64,000 bases of DNA from an uncultured Maritimibacter sp. (GTDB taxonomy: Bacteria > Pseudomonadota > Alphaproteobacteria > Rhodobacterales > Rhodobacteraceae): positions 1-64,000 of the forward strand of contig CAJXYS010000015.1 in assembly GCA_913063035.1 (NCBI GenBank). The letters run 5' to 3'. Under the pieces are notes generated by a model that ran no database searches, had not been told where the DNA came from, and was given only the letters and a program-made list of their open reading frames with translations. The position numbers were made by a program, and so were the translations under genes. Numbering within the stretch: position 1 is the stretch's first letter; every line of letters starts with the position of its first letter. Positions 57,552 to 64,000 of this stretch are shown here, piece after piece.

Positions 57552-59532
<1,981 letters not shown>

Positions 59533-59561
59533 TCTGCCTGCCCGCCATGGCAGAACGACGG

Positions 59562-59588
59562 AAAGGGGGCCCTCGGGCCCCCTTTTTT
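59562..59588 (+). terminator. Intrinsic terminator of groESL
   Basis: GGGGGCCC-TC-GGGCCCCC stem (59565-59582), flanked by AAA and followed by six T. It lies 30 bp after the groEL stop. Confidence 0.9.
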
Positions 59589-59673
59589 CATGGACGGCGC
59601 GGCTGTGCCGGCGCTGCCAGGGGCGGCAGAAGCGCATGGCGCATGCGCGCGGGTCTTGATCTGGCTCATGCCG

Positions 59674-59699
59674 GGAACAATCCCGATGCGATATCGTTA
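59674..59699 (+). promoter_or_regulatory. ECF-sigma-type promoter of the bactofilin-like gene
   Basis: GGAAC (59674-59678), a 16-bp spacer and CGTTA (59695-59699), the layout recognised by many group 4 sigma factors of alphaproteobacteria (GGAAC-N16/17-CGTT). The start codon lies 25 bp downstream. A double GATATC (59690-59705) overlaps the -10 part. Confidence 0.5.
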
Positions 59700-59723
59700 G
59701 ATATCAAAAATTGGGGTTAAATC

Positions 59724-60854
59724 ATGTTTCAAATTCTTTTGACCATTTTTTGCGCGCTTGCTCTGGCCGCGCCGCTTTCGGCGCAGACCGACAGCGAGCG
59801 CCGGACCTTCGGCGACGACGTCTTTCTTGCCGGCGAGGACGTGATCCACGCCGGGACCGGTGCCGACGATGCCTTTCTCGCGGGCGATGGCGTCACGCTG
59901 GAGGCCGCGATCACCGGGACCGCGCATATGGCGGGCCGGCGTCTGTCGGTTCTGGGCGAGGTCGGCGGCGATCTCTACGCCGCCGGGATGGATATCCTGC
60001 TGGGAGCGCCCATCCGCGGCGACGCCACGGTCGCGGGCTACGATATCCGCGTCGATCGCGCCGTGGGCGGCGATCTGCGGGCGGCGGGAACCTCGGTGCA
60101 TGTCACGGGACCGGTCGCGGGCTATGCGCTGCTGACCGGCGAGGCCGTGACGATCGCGGGCCGGATCGACGGCGACGTCGAGGTCAGCGCCGGGACCATC
60201 GCCTTCGGCGCCGACGCCGAGATCGCCGGGACGCTGACGCTCCATCACGAGGATCCGGCCTCGGTGGAGGTGCCGGCCGGCGTCCTGCCGGCGGAGCGGA
60301 TCACGCGGCGGACGCTTGAGGACTGGGAGCACGGGCCGCGCGATTTCGCCCCGGTCGGCTGGGGCGCGGTGATCGCCGGCTTTCTCGGCAGCGTGCTGGC
60401 GGTCGGGCTGATCGCGACCCTGGTGGCCGCCATCGTCCCGCAAGGCTTGGCGCGGCTGCGCGAGCAGGCGCTCGGCCAGCCGTTCCGGACGCTCTGGATG
60501 GGTTTCCTGACGCTCTCGGTTCTCTCGGGGGCGGCGATCCTGCTGGCGGTCACGGTGATCGGCATCTTCGTCAGCCCCGCCGCCGTGCTGGCCGCGCTGG
60601 CCGTGGGGTTCGCCGGCTATGTCATCGGCGCCTATGCCTTCGGCGTCGGGCTTCTGGGCGCGTTCGGCCGGGCGGCGCCTGACAGCATCGGCGACCGGGC
60701 GCTTGCGGCCTTCACCGGGGCGCTCGCCACCGGACTCGTCACGCTGATCCCGCTTCTCGGCTGGGTCTTCGCCATGGCGCTGACGCTGCTCGGGACGGGC
60801 GCGCTCGCCGTGCGGGTGCTGCGGCCGGCTTTCTTCACCGAACGGGCGGCCTGA
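59724..60854 (+). CDS. Bactofilin-like beta-helical protein with C-terminal membrane domain
   Basis: A 376-aa exported protein. The signal peptide ends near LSAQ (residue 21). About residues 30-175 form Gly/Ala/Val-rich turns of roughly 17 residues (for example GEVGGDLYAAGMDILLGAPI and GRIDGDVEVSAGTIAFGADA), like the polymer-forming bactofilin beta-helix. From about 208 there are four or five membrane segments with IVPQGLARLREQALGQPFRT between the first two. It looks like an extracytoplasmic beta-helix tethered to the inner membrane. It may be controlled by an ECF sigma factor. The function is unknown. Confidence 0.7.
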   Translation: MFQILLTIFCALALAAPLSAQTDSERRTFGDDVFLAGEDVIHAGTGADDAFLAGDGVTLEAAITGTAHMAGRRLSVLGEVGGDLYAAGMDILLGAPIRGDATVAGYDIRVDRAVGGDLRAAGTSVHVTGPVAGYALLTGEAVTIAGRIDGDVEVSAGTIAFGADAEIAGTLTLHHEDPASVEVPAGVLPAERITRRTLEDWEHGPRDFAPVGWGAVIAGFLGSVLAVGLIATLVAAIVPQGLARLREQALGQPFRTLWMGFLTLSVLSGAAILLAVTVIGIFVSPAAVLAALAVGFAGYVIGAYAFGVGLLGAFGRAAPDSIGDRALAAFTGALATGLVTLIPLLGWVFAMALTLLGTGALAVRVLRPAFFTERAA

Positions 60855-60912
60855 CGCCGGGTCATCCGGCCGGGATGTCGCAATCCCGGCCCGTCCCGCC
60901 TATCTGGGGACC

Positions 60913-61650
60913 ATGCGCGCGGTCGTAGTGATTCTCTTTCTCGGTCTGCCGGCAGGGCCGGCCGTGGCGGACTGCGTGGTCCTCCTGCACGGTCTGGCGC
61001 GCAGCTCGGCCTCGCTCGTCGTCATGGAACTGTCGCTGGAACAGGCGGGCTACCGAACGGTGAACCGCAGCTATCCCTCCACCGATGCAACGGTGGGTCG
61101 ACTGGCCCTGGCCGCCATCCCCGAGGCCCTCGCCGCCTGCGGCACCGAGCGCCCGGTGCATTTCGTGACCCATTCGATGGGCGGGCTGCTCGCCCGGGCT
61201 TACCTGCAGGATCGAGAGATTGCGGGCCTGGGCCGGATCGTGATGCTGGCGCCCCCGAACCAGGGCTCGGCACTGACCGACGAGATGCGCGACTGGCCGG
61301 TCATCGCGGATCTCCACGGCCCGGCCTTCGACCAGCTCGGCACCGGGCCCGGCAGCCTGCCGAACCGGCTCGCCCCGGTGACAGCGGCCGAGATCGGGGT
61401 CATCGCGGGCAGCGTGTCGCTGAACCCCGTTCTGTCGGAAATGATCCCGGGCGCCGATGACGGCAAGGTGTCCGTCGCCAGCACCCGCCTCGAGGGCATG
61501 GACGACCACATCGTCCTGTCCGTCAGCCATACCTTCATGATGAACAACCCGCTCGTCATCGCGCAGGTGCTGACCTTTCTCGAGACCGGCCGCTTCGAGC
61601 ACGGGCTCACCCTGGGCGAGGTGATCCAGCGCCAGTTCACCGGCAGGTGA
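60913..61650 (+). CDS. Secreted alpha/beta hydrolase (lipase-like)
   Basis: A 245-aa protein with a signal peptide (MRAVVVILFLGLPAGPAVA, then DCVV). VVLLHGLARSSASL is the oxyanion-hole loop. FVTHSMGGLLARAYL is the nucleophile elbow (G-x-S-x-G variant THSMG). The catalytic His is probably in VSHTFMMNN. It is similar to the small triacylglycerol-lipase/PGAP1-like group in proteobacteria. The substrate is likely a lipid ester. It follows the bactofilin-like gene by 58 bp on the same strand. Confidence 0.82.
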   Translation: MRAVVVILFLGLPAGPAVADCVVLLHGLARSSASLVVMELSLEQAGYRTVNRSYPSTDATVGRLALAAIPEALAACGTERPVHFVTHSMGGLLARAYLQDREIAGLGRIVMLAPPNQGSALTDEMRDWPVIADLHGPAFDQLGTGPGSLPNRLAPVTAAEIGVIAGSVSLNPVLSEMIPGADDGKVSVASTRLEGMDDHIVLSVSHTFMMNNPLVIAQVLTFLETGRFEHGLTLGEVIQRQFTGR

Positions 61651-61719
61651 CGGATCGGCCCGCCCCGGCCGCGCCTGCGGGGTGCAGGTGCCCGAGCGGC
61701 GCGGGAAAGGCGTCGGCGC

Positions 61720-62799
61720 CTAGCGCGACACCGGACCCAGGACCCGGTTCACATGGCCCATCTTGCGGCCCGGCCGCGTCTCGGCCTTGCCGTAGAGATG
61801 CAGCGCGGCGGCCGGGTCGGCGGCATGGGCCGGCACGTCGTCCATGTCGTCGCCGATCAGGTTCAGCATCTCCACGTCGGCATAGCGGGACCCGTCGCCG
61901 AGCGGCCAGCCGGCGATGGCCCGGATATGCTGCTCGAACTGGTCGACGGTGCAGCCCTGCTGCGTCCAGTGGCCGGAATTGTGCACCCGCGGTGCGAACT
62001 CGTTGACGACGAGCCCGCCCGGTGTGACGAAAAGCTCGAGCCCCAGCACGCCGACATAGTCGAGCGCGTTCAGCAGGCGCCCCGCCGCCAGCACCGCATC
62101 GGTGCGCCGGGCCTCGCTCAGCTGCGCCGGCACCGTCGTGCGGCGCAGGATCCCCTCCTCGTGGACGTTCTCGCCCGGGTCGAAGCAGGCCACGCGCCCG
62201 TCCAGCCCGCGGGCCCCGATGACGGAGACTTCGGCGGTGAAATCGACGAAGCCCTCCAGCACGGCCGGCGCGCCCGCGATGGCCGCGAGCGCCGCGGCGG
62301 CGTCATCTGGCGCGGCCAGCCGTGCCTGGCCCTTGCCGTCATAGCCGAAGCGGCGGGTCTTCAGGATCGCGGGGACCCCGACCCGCGCGATCGCCGCCTC
62401 CAGGTCATCGGCGCCGTCGACCGCCGCGTAGGGGGCGGTGGCGAGCCCGATCTCGTTCAGGAAATCCTTTTCCGCCAGCCTGTCCTGGCTCACCGCCAGC
62501 GCGCGGCGGCCCGGACGGATGGGCGCATGGGCCTCGACCACGTCGAGCGCGGCGGTCGGCACGTTCTCGAATTCGTAGGTGACCACGTCGACCGCCGTGG
62601 CGAAGGCCGCCAGCGCATCGGCGTCCTCGTAGGGCGCGGTGGTCACGCGATGGGCGACCTGCCCGGCCGGCGGCTCTGCGCCCGGCTCGAATATGTGGCT
62701 GCGATAGCCAAGCCGCGCCGCCGCGACCGACAGCATGCGGCCGAGCTGCCCGCCGCCGAGAATGCCGATCGTGGCGCCTTGGGGCAGCCGGTCAGTCAT
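61720..62799 (-). CDS. purK: N5-carboxyaminoimidazole ribonucleotide synthase
   Basis: A 359-aa ATP-grasp enzyme of purine synthesis, converting AIR, ATP and bicarbonate to N5-[24 protein letters not shown] is the PurK start, followed by [16 protein letters not shown], and [20 protein letters not shown] as the ATP-binding loop. [17 protein letters not shown] is the conserved late motif. It overlaps purE by eight bases, so translation is coupled. Confidence 0.96.
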   Translation of the reverse strand: MTDRLPQGATIGILGGGQLGRMLSVAAARLGYRSHIFEPGAEPPAGQVAHRVTTAPYEDADALAAFATAVDVVTYEFENVPTAALDVVEAHAPIRPGRRALAVSQDRLAEKDFLNEIGLATAPYAAVDGADDLEAAIARVGVPAILKTRRFGYDGKGQARLAAPDDAAAALAAIAGAPAVLEGFVDFTAEVSVIGARGLDGRVACFDPGENVHEEGILRRTTVPAQLSEARRTDAVLAAGRLLNALDYVGVLGLELFVTPGGLVVNEFAPRVHNSGHWTQQGCTVDQFEQHIRAIAGWPLGDGSRYADVEMLNLIGDDMDDVPAHAADPAAALHLYGKAETRPGRKMGHVNRVLGPVSR

Positions 62800-63280
62800 C
62801 CGACGGCTCCTCGGGGATCGCGGCCGAGAGCGCCGCGCGCCAGGCGTCGAGCCGGTCGGCGAGCGCCGTGTCGGTCATGGCGAGGATCTGCGCGGCGTAG
62901 AGGCCGGCATTGGCCGCACCGGCCTGGCCGATGGCCATCGTTCCCACCGGGAACCCTTTGGGCATCTGCACGATGGAGTAGAGCGAATCGACCCCGGACA
63001 GCGCCCGCGTCTGCACAGGCACGCCGATCACCGGCACACGGGTTTTCGAGGCCATCATCCCCGGCAGATGCGCCGCGCCGCCCGCGCCCGCGATGATGAC
63101 CCTGAGGCCGCGGTCCACGGCGGTCCTGCCATAATCCCAAAGCCGGTCCGGCGTGCGGTGGGCCGAGACGATCCGCGTCTCGTAGGCCACGCCCAGCTCG
63201 TCCAGGATATCTGCCGCGGCTTTCATGGTGGCCCAGTCCGACTGGCTGCCCATGATGATGCCGACCTCGGTCTTGCCCAT
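62792..63280 (-). CDS. purE: N5-carboxyaminoimidazole ribonucleotide mutase
   Basis: A 162-aa class I PurE, which moves the carboxyl group of N5-CAIR to form [38 protein letters not shown] and [18 protein letters not shown] are the standard active-site motifs, with [19 protein letters not shown] after them. It is the first gene of purEK; the purK start lies inside its end. Confidence 0.97.
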   Translation of the reverse strand: MGKTEVGIIMGSQSDWATMKAAADILDELGVAYETRIVSAHRTPDRLWDYGRTAVDRGLRVIIAGAGGAAHLPGMMASKTRVPVIGVPVQTRALSGVDSLYSIVQMPKGFPVGTMAIGQAGAANAGLYAAQILAMTDTALADRLDAWRAALSAAIPEEPSDD

Positions 63281-63337
63281 GCCTGTCCCCGTTTGCGCGT
63301 CAGTTCAGGAAGCGCGCACTATAGTGATCCGGGCGGC

Positions 63338-63556
63338 TCAGGCAATGATGTCGGGGAACAACTCGTCCTCGATCCGCGCGATCTTGTCCTTGAGCACGAG
63401 CTTCTGCTTTTTCAGCCGCCGGAGCGTGAACTGGTCGCTGCGCGAGGTCTCGTCCAGCGCGGCGATGGCCTCGTCCAGATCGCGGTGTTCGCGCTTGAGA
63501 TATTCAAGCTCGGCACGGAGCACGTCCGTCCGGTCCATCTGGGTCGGCGGGTTCAT
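63338..63556 (-). CDS. DUF465 (YdcH-like) small protein
   Basis: A 72-aa helical protein. AELEYLKREHRDLDEAIAAL and FTLRRLKKQKLVLKDKIARI are the two helices of DUF465, a small family of unknown function found widely in proteobacteria. The start at 63556 could instead be the ATG six codons later (MDRTDVLRAE). It lies upstream of purE on the same strand, 57 bp away, and divergent from hsp20. Confidence 0.82.
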   Translation of the reverse strand: MNPPTQMDRTDVLRAELEYLKREHRDLDEAIAALDETSRSDQFTLRRLKKQKLVLKDKIARIEDELFPDIIA

Positions 63557-63639
63557 TTGCGTCGCGATCTCTCGGTCTGTTCGGGAACCCCGACTATACC
63601 ATCTGCGCGCGCTTCTGGAAGCCCGTTCCGCCCGTGGGA

Positions 63640-63668
63640 CTTGCGCGGCCGCCCGGGCGCGCCCATAT
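63640..63668 (+). promoter_or_regulatory. RpoH (sigma-32) heat-shock promoter of hsp20
   Basis: CTTG (63640-63643), a 17-bp spacer and GCCCATAT (63661-63668). This closely matches the sigma-32 consensus (CTTG, then CCCCATNT). It lies 61 bp before the small heat-shock gene. Confidence 0.65.
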
Positions 63669-63729
63669 CTTGCGAGGGTCCGCCGAAACGGGGGCCTGAC
63701 CGCTGGTCGCTTACGACAAGGACTAGGAC

Positions 63730-64000
63730 ATGACGAAACTCACACTCGCATCGCATCCCTTTCTGCTGGGATTCGATCAGCTCGAACGCCTGGTGGAACG
63801 CACCGCCAAGACTGGCAATGACGGCTATCCGCCCTACAACATCGAGCAGGCCGCGGAGAATGCCTACCGCATCACGCTGGCCGTGGCCGGCTTCCGCGAA
63901 GAAGACCTGTCGATCACGCTGGAGGATCGCCAGCTGGTCGTGCGCGGCAAGCAGGCCGACGACACCGACGGCCGGGTGTTCCTGCATCGCGGCATCGCCG
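63730..64000 (+). CDS. Hsp20 family small heat-shock protein (N-terminal part)
   Basis: 90 codons are in the window and the gene runs off the right edge. TLASHPFLLGFDQLERLVER and GYPPYNIEQAAENAYRITLA followed by VAGFREEDLSITLEDRQLVV are the N-terminal arm and the start of the alpha-crystallin domain of IbpA/Hsp20 proteins. They hold unfolding proteins for later refolding. ACTAGGAC precedes the ATG. A sigma-32-type promoter lies upstream, in line with heat induction. Confidence 0.9.
   Translation, partial: MTKLTLASHPFLLGFDQLERLVERTAKTGNDGYPPYNIEQAAENAYRITLAVAGFREEDLSITLEDRQLVVRGKQADDTDGRVFLHRGIA

Overview
The window is a chromosomal segment of a high-G+C alphaproteobacterium, very probably a marine member of the Rhodobacterales (Roseobacter group). 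The evidence is gene content and order: an F1-only atpHAGDC operon, glycine-betaine, ugp and TRAP transport, the xerC-DUF484-transaldolase-priA block, hisC-tyrA-extensin, a TolQ-like/OmpA pair typical of the order, and phosphatidylcholine synthase. I see no rRNA, tRNA, CRISPR array, phage or insertion sequence. About 62 protein genes are supported, nearly all intact; the two end genes are cut by the window edges.

Layout. 1-1388 (minus): end of a glycine-betaine ABC system. 1949-2782: a glycerophosphodiesterase behind a Pho-box-like site. 2761-7938: MFS transporter, TesA-type esterase, and a divergent YbbA/YbbP-type ABC pair. 8048-12257: ugpBAEC uptake operon for sn-glycerol-3-phosphate and its diesters, again behind a Pho-box-like repeat. 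12327-13605 (minus): DUF1127 protein and fructokinase. 13828-18447: a tightly coupled TRAP transporter plus ThDP-enzyme operon of unknown substrate. 18535-26127: Nudix hydrolase, truA, YcjX/YcjF-like pair, ileS, ogt. 26140-29228 (minus): pcs, xerC, DUF484, transaldolase. 29325-34551: priA, hisC, tyrA, extensin-like protein. 34562-40648: DUF2125, ChaC, a proton-channel/OmpA coiled-coil pair, FkbM methyltransferase. 40787-44968: clpA, gloB, a methyltransferase. 45139-49996: F1 ATP synthase. 50121-57290: lectin-like protein, prs, several metabolic genes, ribF, family II pyrophosphatase. 57434-59588: groESL with CIRCE. 59724-64000: bactofilin-like membrane protein, lipase-like protein, purK/purE, DUF465 and the start of an hsp20 gene.

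Functional threads. (1) Phosphate scavenging: the two Pho-box-like sites sit in front of glycerophosphodiester uptake (ugp) and hydrolysis (GDPD), which would work together under phosphate limitation. (2) Stress control: three different signals are readable, a HrcA/CIRCE groESL promoter, a sigma-32-type promoter for hsp20, and an ECF-type GGAAC-N16-CGTTA promoter for the bactofilin-like protein. (3) The least understood loci are the TRAP/ThDP operon, the TolQ-like/OmpA coiled-coil pair, the YcjX/YcjF pair and the bactofilin-like protein. (4) A short extragenic repeat occurs three times, twice as a long inverted pair that should form a cruciform or RNA hairpin between the Nudix gene and truA. 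All assignments are from reading sequence and family knowledge; no database search was run.
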